A program made the translations under genes and the position numbers. From the NCBI GenBank assembly GCA_937926445.1, contig CALBAK010000046.1, positions 1-64,000 of the forward strand: 64,000 nucleotides of DNA, given 5' to 3'. Below the pieces are notes generated by a model. The model searched no databases. It saw only the letters and a program-made list of their open reading frames with translations, and had not been told where the DNA came from. Position 1 is the first letter of the stretch. The number at the start of each line of letters is the position of its first letter. Positions 28,869-38,378 of the stretch are shown here, in pieces. This DNA is from an uncultured Alphaproteobacteria bacterium (GTDB lineage Bacteria > Pseudomonadota > Alphaproteobacteria > Geminicoccales > Geminicoccaceae).

Positions 28869-29138
28869 ATGAAGTTCAACATCGAGATCGACTGCACGCC
28901 GGAGGAGGCGCGTGCCTTTCTCGGCCTTCCCGATGTGGGCCCAATGCAGCGGACCCTCCTGAGCGTCGCGGAGGAGCGTCTCCTCGAGGCGATCAAGGCC
29001 ATGGACGCCAAAGCGCTCATGGACCAATGGCTGCCGCTCTCGCTGCGCAATCTCGAGCAATGGCAGGGCCTCTGGGCACAAATGGCGGCCACCGCGGCGG
29101 GCGCGGCCAGGCGGCCGCGGGGCGAGGGCAAGAGCTGA
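28869..29138 (+). CDS. DUF6489 family protein
   Basis: An 89-residue protein starting MKFNIEIDCTPEEARAFLGL, then PDVGPMQRTLLSVAEERLLE and AMDAKALMDQWLPLSLRNLE. This matches DUF6489, a small alphaproteobacterial family of unknown role. The residue pattern resembles phasin-like or small helical cytosolic proteins. It precedes mnmE with an overlap of its TGA and the presumed CTG start of mnmE, so translation of the two is probably coupled. Confidence 0.85.
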   Translation: MKFNIEIDCTPEEARAFLGLPDVGPMQRTLLSVAEERLLEAIKAMDAKALMDQWLPLSLRNLEQWQGLWAQMAATAAGAARRPRGEGKS

Positions 29139-30490
29139 GCCGGCTCGAGCGGGCCGGCACGATTTGGGCGTGGGGCACGGCCCCCGGCCGTGCCGCGATA
29201 GCCGTTCTGCGCCTCTCGGGGCCAGCTACCGCTCCGGCGGTCCGCGCCCTGACCGGCCGGCCCGTGCCGGAGCCGCGGCGAGCAACCCTTCGCACCTTGC
29301 GGGACCCGGGCTCGGGCGAGCCCCTCGACCGCGGGCTCGTGCTCTGGTTCCCCGCGCCCGCGAGTTACACGGGCGAGGATGTCGCCGAGATCCACCATCA
29401 CGGCGGATCGGGAATCGCAGCTGCGCTCGCGCGGGCGCTCCGTTCCCTGCCGGATCTGCGTCCGGCCGAGCCCGGGGAGTTCACCCGCCGAGCCTTCTGC
29501 AACGGCAAGGTCGACCTCGCCGCGGCCGAAGCCGTCGACGATCTCGTTACGGCTTCGGCGCGGGCGCAGCTGCGCCAGGCGCTCGAGCAGGCCGGCGGCG
29601 TGCTCGGGAAGCGGTGCGATGCGTGGCGGGCGACGCTGGTCGACGCGCTCGCGCTCCTCGAGGCCGAACTCGATTTCGCGGAAGAGGAGGCGGACGTCGC
29701 CCCTGGCCGTCTCGAGGCGGTGCGGCCGGCTCTGGAGGCGGTTCGGGCGGAGATCGCCGGGGCGCTCGCCGAGGCCGTGGTCGGCGAGCGGCTCCGGCAG
29801 GGTCTCACGATCGCGGTGATCGGACCGCCGAACGCGGGAAAGTCGAGCTTGGTCAATCGGTTGGCGGGCCGGGAGGCGGCGATCGTGACGCCCCATCCGG
29901 GTACCACCCGAGACGTGATCGAGGTGGCCCTGGAGCTCGACGGGTTGCCGGTCACGGTCCTGGATACGGCCGGCCTGCGCGAGGCCACCGACCCGGTCGA
30001 GGCGATCGGGGTGGCGCGGGCCCGCGAGCGGGCCGAGCGGGCGGACCTCGTCCTTCTGGTGCTCGACGCCGCGGCGGACCCGGAGCCGCCGGAAGGCTTC
30101 CCCGGCCGCGCCGCGGATCGCCTCGTCCTCCTCAACAAGCGCGATCTCGCCCCACCGCCCGCCTGGTCGCTCGACCGGCCGGACGTCGTGGCGATCTCCT
30201 GTCGAACCGGGGAAGGTCTCGAAGAGCTGCTCGGGAGGCTCGCGGCGATGACGCGGGAGCGGCTCGCCGGTGGGGAAGGGGCTTTGGTCACCCGTGAGCG
30301 GCATCGTCTGGAGCTCGTCGAAGCGCGTGCGGCCCTCGAGCGGCTCCTCGGTGCCCCGCGCGGGCGGGAGCTCGTTTTGCTCGCCGAGGAACTCCGGATC
30401 GCCGTCCAGGCGCTCGACCGCATCACGGGCCGCACCGGTGTCGACGCGCTCCTCGATCGGATCTTCGCCCGCTTCTGCATCGGCAAATGA
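29135..30490 (+). CDS. mnmE: tRNA modification GTPase MnmE, apparent CTG start
   Basis: With MnmG it makes 5-(carboxymethyl)aminomethyluridine at the wobble base of several tRNAs. The 451-residue protein has the folate-binding N-domain (TAPGRAAIAVLRLSGPAT), helical domain, G domain with GPPNAGKSSLVNRLAG, DTAGLREATDPVE and NKRD, and the invariant C-terminal FCIGK. No ATG, GTG or TTG lies in frame near the homologous start: only CTG at 29135-29137, in a CTGA overlap with the preceding stop and with GAGG seven bases upstream. The frame stays open far upstream through DUF6489 but without homology. Length with CTG equals the family norm (about 454). Confidence 0.93.
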   Translation: MSRLERAGTIWAWGTAPGRAAIAVLRLSGPATAPAVRALTGRPVPEPRRATLRTLRDPGSGEPLDRGLVLWFPAPASYTGEDVAEIHHHGGSGIAAALARALRSLPDLRPAEPGEFTRRAFCNGKVDLAAAEAVDDLVTASARAQLRQALEQAGGVLGKRCDAWRATLVDALALLEAELDFAEEEADVAPGRLEAVRPALEAVRAEIAGALAEAVVGERLRQGLTIAVIGPPNAGKSSLVNRLAGREAAIVTPHPGTTRDVIEVALELDGLPVTVLDTAGLREATDPVEAIGVARARERAERADLVLLVLDAAADPEPPEGFPGRAADRLVLLNKRDLAPPPAWSLDRPDVVAISCRTGEGLEELLGRLAAMTRERLAGGEGALVTRERHRLELVEARAALERLLGAPRGRELVLLAEELRIAVQALDRITGRTGVDALLDRIFARFCIGK

Positions 30491-30570
30491 AGAGCTCGGC
30501 GCCTCGCTGCACGTCCGCGTCGCTGCCGACGGGCGCGCGGCCGGCGATTGCGGCAGATGGCATCGGACCC

Positions 30571-30586
30571 TGTTTCACGTGAAACG
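30571..30586. other. parS site 1 (ParB binding)
   Basis: TGTTTCACGTGAAACG matches the 16-bp bacterial parS consensus TGTTTCACGTGAAACA at 15 of 16 positions. It overlaps the stop codon of the antiporter gene on the minus strand (TGA complement at 30575-30577) and lies 81 bases after mnmE. It is 5.9 kb from parB. Confidence 0.93.
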
Positions 30587-33118
30587 CCCGGCACTCGGCG
30601 CCCGGTCGGCACGGACCCCGGCGGAGGCGTGATCTCGCGCCCTGGTCCCGGCGGAACCGAGTCGGGCCCCCGCTATCCCCCGCAACTGCTCGACGAGCTC
30701 GGGATGCCCCCGCAGGAACCGGCGGAAGGAGTCCCGGGGCAGCACGAGGAGGCGGCAGTAGCCGAGCGCCGTCACGGCCGCGCGCCGCGGCTGGCGCAGC
30801 AAAAGCGCCATTTCGCCGAACACGTCGCCCGTGCCGAGCCGCACTGGCCCCTCCTCGAGGTCCACCTCCACGGCACCCGAGGCGATGAAATAGATCGCGT
30901 CGCCGCGCGTGCCCCGCCGCACGATGAGCTCGCCCGGCAGCGCGAGGCGCGGGCGGAGCAGACGACGGAGTTCCCGTCGGCGCTCCTCCGGCAGATCGGC
31001 CAAGAGCGGCACCCGCGCGATCAGACTGTCCGGGTCGAGCCCGAGATCCAGTCTCGGCGTCCGCTCCAACGCCCGGCGACGGGCACGCAAGTCGGTCTCG
31101 AGGTTTCGGAAGAGTTCCGGGGACAGGAGACGTTCGGTGTACAGCCGCTCGTAGTCTTCCTCCTCGAGCTGCAGGGCCACCCGAGCCAGATAGTGCCCCG
31201 CGGCAACGTCCCAGTGCTTCGGGAACTGGAGACGCAGCGCGTCGAGCTGTCGTTCCACACCCTCGAGCCGCTCCTCCAGCACCTGCGCCGTGGTGGCGGC
31301 GATCCGCTCGCCGAACACGCGCCGGATCCGGTTGCGCGTGAACCCCAGGAGTTCCTCCAGGACCCGCCGCCGAACCAGAAGCTTTTCGAGGCGAAGCCCG
31401 AGCTGACGCGCGAGAAGCCCGGTGAAGCCGACCCGCAGGTGCAGCCAGGCGGCGAACCGGGTCGCGGCATCGAGCTCGTCCTGGCGCCGGGCAACATGGC
31501 GGTAGCCGTGCACACCCTCTTGCCGCAGCGCGTCGAGCAGAGCGTCGGCGCGGCGCACCAAAAGCGCACCCGTCGAGCGTGCGATCATCCGCTCCGCCAA
31601 CTCACGCACATAGAGTTCGCTCTCCCGCCCGGTGACGGTGGCCAGCGCCGCCACGAGTTGTTCGCGCGAGATGTCTCCGCCCGGCTTCACGCTCGCACCG
31701 GGCGAGAGCGTCGGGACGACGGCCGAGGGCATCGCGTCGAGCTCCACACCGTGGCGGATCGCCGCGGCCGAAAGGCGATCCCGCAGCTCGGCGCGAGTGA
31801 GCTCGAGCACGCGTTCGCGCAGGATCCGTTCGACCGGGCTCAGGCGATCGAGACCGAGCCAGCGGAGCAGCGGCCGCAGCGTCGTCGCCTGCACGAGCAG
31901 CGTGAAGAGCACGAAACCGGTCGCCAGGACCGAGACGAGATGTTGGACTTCCGCCGGAACGCGCCGGTTCTCGGTCACCGAGAGAGCGAGCGCCAAGGTG
32001 ACCGCCCCGCGCAGGCCTCCCCAGAGAATGACGAGACTGTAGCGCCGGTCGATTGGCGCGCCGCCCCCCAGCCGCGTCACGAGTGGCATCACGCCGTAGA
32101 GGACCGCCCAGCGTGCCAGCAGCGCTCCGAGGATCAGTGCCGCCAGACCGACCAGGTCGAGCATCCGCGCCGCTGCCAGGGTGCTCGGGACGAGTGCCGC
32201 CGCCAGAACGAACACGAGCGAACTCGCCCAAAAGCCGAGCTGGGCCCAGATCGCCCGCATGCGCTCCCATTCGGCACCGGCCAGCCGACCCCGGACCGTG
32301 GTACCGAAGACGAGTCCGGCCACCACGGTCGCCACGACACCCGATACCCCGAGATAGAGGTCGCTCACCGCATAAGCGAGGTAGGCGAGGGCGAGGCTAG
32401 CCGTCGCCTCGGCCGGCCCGCCCCGGTCGAGCCGGCCGATCGCACCGGCCGCGAGCCGACCGAGCACGATGCCGGTCGCCCCCCCGCCGAGGAAGCTCAG
32501 CACGAAGGCGATCGCCGCCTCCGTGGCGTTGAACCCCCCGGGACGCAGCACGACGGCGAGCACGAGCCCGAACAGGGCGATCGCCGCGGCGTCGTTCAGC
32601 AGGCTCTCGCCCTCGACCAGCGTGGTGAGACGGCGCGGTGCGCCGACCTCCCGAAAAATCGAGACGACGGCACTCGGATCCGTCGTGGCGATGATCGCGG
32701 CAACGAGCAAGCACGCCGGGAGGCCGTAGCCGGTCGCCCACCAGACCGCGAGACCCGCCCCGAGCGTGCACACCAGCACCGCGAGCACCGTGAGGACCAG
32801 GACGGGTCCGAGCTCCTCAAGCAACTCCCGACCGTCGAGCGCGAGCGCCGTCTCGAAGAGCAGAATCGGCAAGAATACCCAGAGGAACAGTTCGGAGGTG
32901 ACCGTGAGCTCGCCGAAGCCACGCAGGAAATCGAGGAAGGGATCCGGAAGGCCTTCACCGCCCGGTCCGGCCAGGTTGGTCGCCACCGCGAGCGCACAGC
33001 CCAGGGCGGCGAGCAGGACCGTCGCGGGTAGCCCAAGCGCCCGCGCTGCCGGGGGCAGCAAGGCCACGAGTGCAAGCAAGCCCCCTATCTCGAACACGAT
33101 CGCCGCGATCTCGACCAT
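30575..33118 (-). CDS. Na+/H+ antiporter (CPA1/NhaP type) with cyclic-nucleotide-binding tail
   Basis: An 847-residue protein. Residues 1-420 hold about 12 membrane helices of a Na_H_Exchanger domain, with ATTDPSAVVSIFREV and LVEGESLLNDAAAIALFGLV as the ion-binding signature and ILWGGLRGAVTLALALS. A long cytoplasmic helical region follows. Near the C-terminus a cNMP-binding domain is visible: LADLPEERRRELRRLLRPRL, GELIVRRGTRGDAIYFIASG and GDVFGEMALLLRQPRRAAVT. Cyclic-nucleotide gating of ion exchange is inferred from this architecture. It lies antisense between mnmE and mnmG, which are adjacent in many alphaproteobacteria. Its stop lies inside parS. Confidence 0.9.
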   Translation of the reverse strand: MVEIAAIVFEIGGLLALVALLPPAARALGLPATVLLAALGCALAVATNLAGPGGEGLPDPFLDFLRGFGELTVTSELFLWVFLPILLFETALALDGRELLEELGPVLVLTVLAVLVCTLGAGLAVWWATGYGLPACLLVAAIIATTDPSAVVSIFREVGAPRRLTTLVEGESLLNDAAAIALFGLVLAVVLRPGGFNATEAAIAFVLSFLGGGATGIVLGRLAAGAIGRLDRGGPAEATASLALAYLAYAVSDLYLGVSGVVATVVAGLVFGTTVRGRLAGAEWERMRAIWAQLGFWASSLVFVLAAALVPSTLAAARMLDLVGLAALILGALLARWAVLYGVMPLVTRLGGGAPIDRRYSLVILWGGLRGAVTLALALSVTENRRVPAEVQHLVSVLATGFVLFTLLVQATTLRPLLRWLGLDRLSPVERILRERVLELTRAELRDRLSAAAIRHGVELDAMPSAVVPTLSPGASVKPGGDISREQLVAALATVTGRESELYVRELAERMIARSTGALLVRRADALLDALRQEGVHGYRHVARRQDELDAATRFAAWLHLRVGFTGLLARQLGLRLEKLLVRRRVLEELLGFTRNRIRRVFGERIAATTAQVLEERLEGVERQLDALRLQFPKHWDVAAGHYLARVALQLEEEDYERLYTERLLSPELFRNLETDLRARRRALERTPRLDLGLDPDSLIARVPLLADLPEERRRELRRLLRPRLALPGELIVRRGTRGDAIYFIASGAVEVDLEEGPVRLGTGDVFGEMALLLRQPRRAAVTALGYCRLLVLPRDSFRRFLRGHPELVEQLRGIAGARLGSAGTRARDHASAGVRADRAPSAGRFT

Positions 33119-33217
33119 CCCGCCGTCCCGCCGTCCCGCTCCTGGCTGCCCTAGCACGGTGGGCGGCAGTGGTCCCGGCCCTTGACGCCCTCCCGCAGCC
33201 TCCGCAGAACCCCCGCC

Positions 33218-35065
33218 GTGCAAACGGTCGATGTTGTCGTTGTCGGGGGTGGCCATGCGGGGACCGAGGCGGCCGCCGCGGCGGCGCGGCTCGGGGCCCG
33301 CACCCTTCTCTTGACGCAGAGCGCCGGGACGATCGGCGCCATGTCCTGCAACCCGGCGATCGGTGGGCTCGGCCGGGGCCAGCTCGTCCGCGAGATCGAC
33401 GCGCTCGACGGGCTCATGGGGCGCGCGATCGACACCGCCGGCATCCAGTTCCGCGTGCTCGCGGCCGGCAAGGGCGCGGCGGCGCGCGGGCCGCGGGCCC
33501 AGGCCGACCGGCGGCTCTACGCTCGGGCCATTCGCGACCTTCTCGCGGAGCAGCCCGGTCTCGAGATCCGCGCAGGCGAGGCGGCTGAGCTCCTCGTCGC
33601 GGAGGGCCGCTGTTGCGGTGTCGAGACCGCCGCAAAAGAGCGCATCCGGGCGGGGGCCGTGGTCCTCGCCACCGGAACCTTCCTGCGCGGCGAGATCCAT
33701 CTCGGTGCGCGCCGCTGGCCGGCGGGCCGCTTCGGCGAGCCCGCCGCCCGCCGCCTCTCTGCTAGCCTCTTGCGGCAAGGCCTCACCCTCGCGCGCCTCA
33801 AGACCGGTACGCCGCCGCGCCTCGCCCGTGACAGCGTCGATTTCGCCGGCCTCGAACCGCAGATCGGCGACGATCCGCCGCAGCCCTTCTCCTTTCTCAC
33901 CGATCGGATCGAGCGGCGGCAGGTCCCCTGCTGGATCACCTGGACGACCGAGCGGACTCATCGCCTGATCCGCGAGCGCCTTCACGAGGCGCCGATCCAC
34001 AACGGCCAGATCCGAGCGGTGGGCGTGCGCTATTGTCCTTCGCTCGAGGACAAGGTGGTCCGTTTCCCGGATCGCAGGCGCCACCACATCTTCCTCGAGC
34101 CCGAGGGGCTGGACGATCCCCTCCTCTACCCGAACGGTATCTCGACGGCCCTCCCGGAGGAGCTCCAACGGGCGCTCCTCGCCACGATCCCCGGCCTCGA
34201 GCGGGCCGAAATCGTCCGTCCCGGCTACGCGATCGAGTACGATCACGTCGACCCGCGCCAGCTCCGGCCCACCCTCGAGCTCGAAGCTCTGCCCGGTCTC
34301 TTCCTGGCCGGCCAGATCAACGGCACCACGGGCTACGAGGAGGCGGCGGCTCAGGGCCTGCTCGCCGGGCTCAACGCCGCTCTCGCTGCGGGCGGACGCG
34401 ATGGGCTGGTCCTCGACCGGGCCCGCGCCATGATCGGCGTCATGGTCGACGACTTGGTCACGCAGGGCGCCAGCGAGCCCTACCGGATGTTCACTTCCCG
34501 CTCCGAGTATCGCCTCCTCCTCCGGGCGGACAATGCCGACCGCCGGCTCACCCCGATCGGCGTGGCACTCGGCTGTGTCGGCCCGGGCCGGGCCGCCCGG
34601 TTCGCCCGCAAGGAGGCGAAGATCCGGGAAGTCGAGGCGCGGCTCGGGGACCTCTCGCTCACCCCCGACGAGGCGGCCGCGCACGGCATAGAGGTTAATC
34701 GCGACGGCCGCAGGCGGAGCGGCCGCGAGCTCCTCGCCCTGCCGGGGGTCGATCTCCGCCGCCTCGCCGCCATTTGGCCTGAGCTCGCGGACGTGCCGCG
34801 GGAGGTCGCCGAACAGATCGAGATCGAGGCCCGCTACACGCCCTATCTGCGCCGCCTCGAGGGGGAGATCGAGGCGCTGCGGCGCGACGAGAGCCTCGCC
34901 TTGCCGCGCGACCTCGATTATCGCAGCCTCGACGGACTCAGCCTCGAGCTGCGCGAGAAGCTCGCGCGCACGCGTCCCGCCACGCTCGGGGCGGCCGGCC
35001 GCGTGCCCGGGATCACACCCGCCGCCTTGGCCCTCCTCTGGCGCCATGCTCGCCGGGCCGCATGA
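33218..35065 (+). CDS. mnmG: tRNA uridine-5-carboxymethylaminomethyl modification enzyme MnmG
   Basis: FAD partner of MnmE in wobble-uridine modification. The FAD motif [20 protein letters not shown] opens the protein; [60 protein letters not shown] and [20 protein letters not shown] are family hallmarks, and the C-terminal helical domain is complete. The GTG at 33218 gives 615 residues and the usual short N-terminus. A TTG at 33182 would add 12 residues; neither has a strong ribosome site. It overlaps rsmG by four bases (ATGA). Confidence 0.94.
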   Translation: MQTVDVVVVGGGHAGTEAAAAAARLGARTLLLTQSAGTIGAMSCNPAIGGLGRGQLVREIDALDGLMGRAIDTAGIQFRVLAAGKGAAARGPRAQADRRLYARAIRDLLAEQPGLEIRAGEAAELLVAEGRCCGVETAAKERIRAGAVVLATGTFLRGEIHLGARRWPAGRFGEPAARRLSASLLRQGLTLARLKTGTPPRLARDSVDFAGLEPQIGDDPPQPFSFLTDRIERRQVPCWITWTTERTHRLIRERLHEAPIHNGQIRAVGVRYCPSLEDKVVRFPDRRRHHIFLEPEGLDDPLLYPNGISTALPEELQRALLATIPGLERAEIVRPGYAIEYDHVDPRQLRPTLELEALPGLFLAGQINGTTGYEEAAAQGLLAGLNAALAAGGRDGLVLDRARAMIGVMVDDLVTQGASEPYRMFTSRSEYRLLLRADNADRRLTPIGVALGCVGPGRAARFARKEAKIREVEARLGDLSLTPDEAAAHGIEVNRDGRRRSGRELLALPGVDLRRLAAIWPELADVPREVAEQIEIEARYTPYLRRLEGEIEALRRDESLALPRDLDYRSLDGLSLELREKLARTRPATLGAAGRVPGITPAALALLWRHARRAA

Positions 35066-35718
35066 GCCATCCGCCACCGCTGGACCCCGCCGGGTTCGCT
35101 CGCATCCTTCCCGTTTCACGTGAAACGCTCGACCGGCTCGAGCGCTGGCTCGCCGACCTCCGCCGCTGGAAGGCCCGAATCAACCTCGTCGGCGCCTCGA
35201 CCCTCGACGATCCCTGGCGCCGGCACATCCTCGACTCCGCCCAACTCCTGCGCTTCCTGCCGCCCGAGACCCGGCGCCTCGTCGACCTCGGCAGCGGTGC
35301 CGGCTTGCCCGGCCTGATCCTCGCCATTCTCGGCGTTCCCGAGGTCCATCTGATCGAGAGCGACGGGCGCAAGGCCGCCTTCCTCCTGCACTGCAAGGGC
35401 AGCCTCGGTCTTCCCGGCGTGACCGTGCACGTCGCCCGGGCCGAGGATGTCCGCCTCCCGCCCGCCGACGTCGTGACCGCCCGCGCCCTCGCCCCGCTCG
35501 AGCGCCTCCTGCCCTTGGCACGCCGCTTCGCGGACGAACGGACACGGTTCCTCTTTCTCAAAGGCCGCGAGGTCGAGGGCGAGTTGACCCGCGCCCGACG
35601 CTCCTGGAAGATCGGCGTGCATCTCCACCCGAGCCTCGCCTCGACCGATGGCCGCGTCCTCGAGATCGAGCGGGCGAGCCCTCTCGGGACCGAGCCGGAC
35701 GAGCACCATGCCCCGTGA
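35062..35718 (+). CDS. rsmG: 16S rRNA (guanine-527 N7)-methyltransferase RsmG
   Basis: A 218-residue SAM methyltransferase that modifies G527 of 16S r[23 protein letters not shown] and [13 protein letters not shown] precede the SAM loop [39 protein letters not shown] follows. The ATG overlaps the mnmG stop (ATGA) and the 3' end overlaps the parA start by 11 bases, so mnmG-rsmG-parA-parB is one tightly packed operon. A parS site lies within codons 17-22 (PVSRETL). Confidence 0.95.
   Translation: MSHPPPLDPAGFARILPVSRETLDRLERWLADLRRWKARINLVGASTLDDPWRRHILDSAQLLRFLPPETRRLVDLGSGAGLPGLILAILGVPEVHLIESDGRKAAFLLHCKGSLGLPGVTVHVARAEDVRLPPADVVTARALAPLERLLPLARRFADERTRFLFLKGREVEGELTRARRSWKIGVHLHPSLASTDGRVLEIERASPLGTEPDEHHAP
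35112..35127. other. parS site 2 inside rsmG
   Basis: CGTTTCACGTGAAACG is a perfect 16-bp palindrome with the 14-bp parS core GTTTCACGTGAAAC. It encodes Val-Ser-Arg-Glu-Thr in RsmG. It is 4.5 kb from site 1 and 1.4 kb upstream of parB. Confidence 0.93.
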
Positions 35719-36496
35719 GCGGATCGTCGCGATCGCCAACCAGAAAGGCGGCGTCGGCAAGACCACCACCGCCATCAACCTCGGCACGGCCATCGCCGCC
35801 ACCGGGCGGAGAACCCTGATCCTCGACCTCGACCCGCAGGGCAACGCCTCGACGGGGCTCGGCATCGAGCGCGCCGCTCGCCGGGTCACGAGCTACGAGC
35901 TCCTGCTCGGCCGCGCGCCGATCGCCGACGCCATCCTGCCGACCCGCGTGCCGAACCTCTCGATCGTTCCGGCGACGGTCGATCTCTCCGCCGCCGAGGT
36001 CGAGCTCGTCACCGACCCGCGCCGGGTCTACCGGCTCAAGGACGCCGTAGCGGCCCTCGCCGGCGGCTTCGAGCTCACCCTCGTCGACTGCCCGCCCTCC
36101 CTCGGCCTCCTTACCGTCAACGCGCTGGTCGCCGCGCATGCCGTCCTCGTGCCGCTCCAGTGCGAGTTCTTCGCCCTCGAGGGCCTGAGTCTCCTCCTCC
36201 GCACGATCGAGCGGGTTCGCCGGAGCTACAATCCGGTGTTGCAGATGGAAGGGGTCGTGCTCACCATGTTCGACCGGCGCAACAACCTCTCGGGCCAGGT
36301 CGAGACCGACGTCCGCAGCTTCTTGGGCGAGCGCGTGTTCGAGACCGTGATCCCGCGCAACGTCCGGATCTCCGAGGCGCCGAGCCATGGTCTGCCTGTG
36401 CTCCTCTACGACCTCGCCTGTCCCGGTTCGAAGGCCTATGCCAGGCTCGCAGGCGAGCTCCTGCGCCGGACGCCCGAGCCGGCACGGGCGGCCTGA
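35708..36496 (+). CDS. parA: chromosome partitioning ATPase ParA
   Basis: A 262-residue ParA/Soj ATPase that moves ParB-parS complexes along the nucleoid. The deviant Walker A KGGVGKTTTAINL lies at residues 13-25, Walker A' is LILDLDPQGNASTGLGIERA, and Walker B is LTLVDCPPSLGLLTVNALVA. The short N-terminus without a helix-turn-helix marks the chromosomal (small) type. The ATG at 35708 overlaps rsmG by 11 bases; parB starts 11 bases after its stop. Confidence 0.96.
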   Translation: MPRERIVAIANQKGGVGKTTTAINLGTAIAATGRRTLILDLDPQGNASTGLGIERAARRVTSYELLLGRAPIADAILPTRVPNLSIVPATVDLSAAEVELVTDPRRVYRLKDAVAALAGGFELTLVDCPPSLGLLTVNALVAAHAVLVPLQCEFFALEGLSLLLRTIERVRRSYNPVLQMEGVVLTMFDRRNNLSGQVETDVRSFLGERVFETVIPRNVRISEAPSHGLPVLLYDLACPGSKAYARLAGELLRRTPEPARAA

Positions 36497-36507
36497 GGCG
36501 CATCGCC

Positions 36508-37392
36508 GTGGCCGAGGAGGGACCGGGAGGCGGGCGGCGACGGAGCCTCGGCATGGGCCTCGCGGCCCTGCTCGGCGGCGAGCGCGATCTCCTCGGCCCG
36601 ACCGCCGACCGACCGCCTCCGACCGAGACCGTCCCCATCGAGTTCCTTCGACCATCGCCCCTCCAGCCACGCCGGATCTTCGACGAGGAGGACCTCGAGG
36701 CCCTCGCCCGCTCGCTGCGCGAGAAGGGCGTGCTGCAGCCACTCCTGGTCCGCCCCGCACCGGCCGGGGCACCCGGCTACGAGATCGTTGCCGGCGAGCG
36801 CCGCTGGCGCGCCGCCCAGCGCGCCGGGCTGCACGAGCTCCCGGTCGTCGTCCGCGAGCTCGATGATCGAGCCGTCCTCGAGCTCGCCCTAGTCGAAAAC
36901 CTCCAGCGGGCCGATCTCGGGCCGCTCGAAGAGGCCCGCGCGTACCGCCGCCTGATCGACGAGTTCGGCCACGATCAAGAGGCGATCAGCGAGCTCGTCG
37001 GCAAGAGCCGCAGCCACGTCGCCAACACCTTGCGGCTCCTGGCGCTGCCCGAGCCGGTCGCGGCCCTGCTCGAAGCGGGCCGGATAACTGCCGGCCACGC
37101 CCGCGCTCTCTTGGCCGCCGACGACCCCGCGGCTCTGGCCGCCGAAGTGGTCCGCCGCGACCTTTCCGTCCGCGAGACCGAAGCCCTCGTCCGCAGCCGC
37201 GCTCGGCCGCACACCGAGCCACGCGGCGGTCGCCGGCGGGATCCGAACCTCGTCGCCTTCGAGGAACGGATCTCGGCCCGCCTCGGCCTCCCCGTCGCCA
37301 TCCAGCCATCGGCCAAAGGGGGTCGCGTCAGCATCCGCTATTCGAGCCTCGACCAGCTCGAGGCGCTCTTACGCCGGCTCGTTCCCGACTAA
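36508..37392 (+). CDS. parB: chromosome partitioning protein ParB
   Basis: A 294-residue ParB/Spo0J protein that loads at parS and spreads as a CTP-dependent clamp. The start GTG gives AEEGPGGGRRRSLGMGLAAL, a typical N-terminus. The clamp domain contains IEFLRPSPLQPRRIFDEEDL, YEIVAGERRWRAAQRAGLHE and LALVENLQRADLGPLEEARA; the central helix-turn-helix includes ISELVGKSRSHVANTLRLLA. The C-terminal dimer domain ends at LEALLRRLVPD. Two parS sites lie within 6 kb upstream. Confidence 0.95.
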   Translation: MAEEGPGGGRRRSLGMGLAALLGGERDLLGPTADRPPPTETVPIEFLRPSPLQPRRIFDEEDLEALARSLREKGVLQPLLVRPAPAGAPGYEIVAGERRWRAAQRAGLHELPVVVRELDDRAVLELALVENLQRADLGPLEEARAYRRLIDEFGHDQEAISELVGKSRSHVANTLRLLALPEPVAALLEAGRITAGHARALLAADDPAALAAEVVRRDLSVRETEALVRSRARPHTEPRGGRRRDPNLVAFEERISARLGLPVAIQPSAKGGRVSIRYSSLDQLEALLRRLVPD

Positions 37393-37464
37393 GCCGCGCT
37401 CTCGGCCTGCGCGTTCTCCCTCGCGGGCGGGATTCTCGCTTCTTGAAAGCCTCTTCTCGCGAGA

Positions 37465-38378
37465 TTGTCCAGGATCGAGCTCCCCTCCCGCGTGCCGGCG
37501 ACCGCCGCGGACGTGCTCGCGCTCTTCGACGCCCGCCGCCTCGCCGAGGCGGAGCCCGCGGCCGCACCGCTCCTCGACCGCGCGGTCGACGGGCTCCTTC
37601 CCTCGACCTCCTGGCCACCCGGCCCCCTTCCTCGAGGCGACCCTGGTCGAGCCCACCATGGCGCCCGAGGACCATCCGGAGGGCCTGCACGGGCCCCTGA
37701 TCCGTCTGCCCGACGCTTTCCAGCCCGGCTACCGCCAGCCGATCGCTGCCGAGACCCCGTCACGGGAAGCCTGCGGCCTGCCGGCGAACGGGCCCGTGCT
37801 CTGCGCCTTCAACAACCCGCTCAAGATCGACGCGGCCACGCTCGACCTCTGGTGCGCGATCCTGCGCGAGGTCCCGACCGCCACGCTCTGGCTCTCCGAG
37901 GGCCCCGGCGATCGACCGCTCGAGGCCCTGCGGGCCGCCGCCGCCGCACGCGGCGTGGCGGGCCATCGCCTCGTCTTCGCCCCCCGTCTTGCCGACCGGT
38001 CGCGCCATCTCACCCGTCAGCGCCTGGCCGCCCTCTATCTCGACACCCTGCCCTTCGGCGGGGCCACCTCCGCGATGGACGCGCTCCTGGCGGGCCTACC
38101 CCTCCTCACCTGTCGGGGCGCCCAGGCCTATGGTCGGGTCGGTGCGAGCTTCGATGCCGTCCTCGACCTCGACGAGCTCGTGGCCGACCGGCCCGAGACG
38201 TACCTCGCCACGGCCGTGCGGCTTCTGCGCGACGGCGATGCGCTCGCAATCCTGCGCGCGCGTCATCCAAGGCGTCGAGCGCGGCCCGCTCTACGACGCG
38301 GCCCGCTTCGCCCGCGCGCTCGAGGCGATCTTCGCCCGGCTCGTGGCCGAGGCCGCCGCGCGTCAGCGAGCGCTGTAG
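37465..38378 (+). pseudogene. SPINDLY/OGT-like glycosyltransferase (Glyco_transf_41) remnant
   Basis: An N-terminal fragment resembling a TPR-type region (VLALFDARRLAEAEPAAAPL) is followed, in another frame from about 37658, by the C-terminal half of a Glyco_transf_41 domain (PF13844): ACGLPANGPVLCAFNNPLKI, LYLDTLPFGGATSAMDALLA and GLPLLTCRGAQAYGRVGASF. A second shift in a CG repeat near 38252 is needed to reach GPLYDAARFARALEAIFARL and the stop at 38376-38378. Most of the catalytic N-half is missing. It overlaps the end of the opposing permease gene by 16 bases. Confidence 0.83.
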
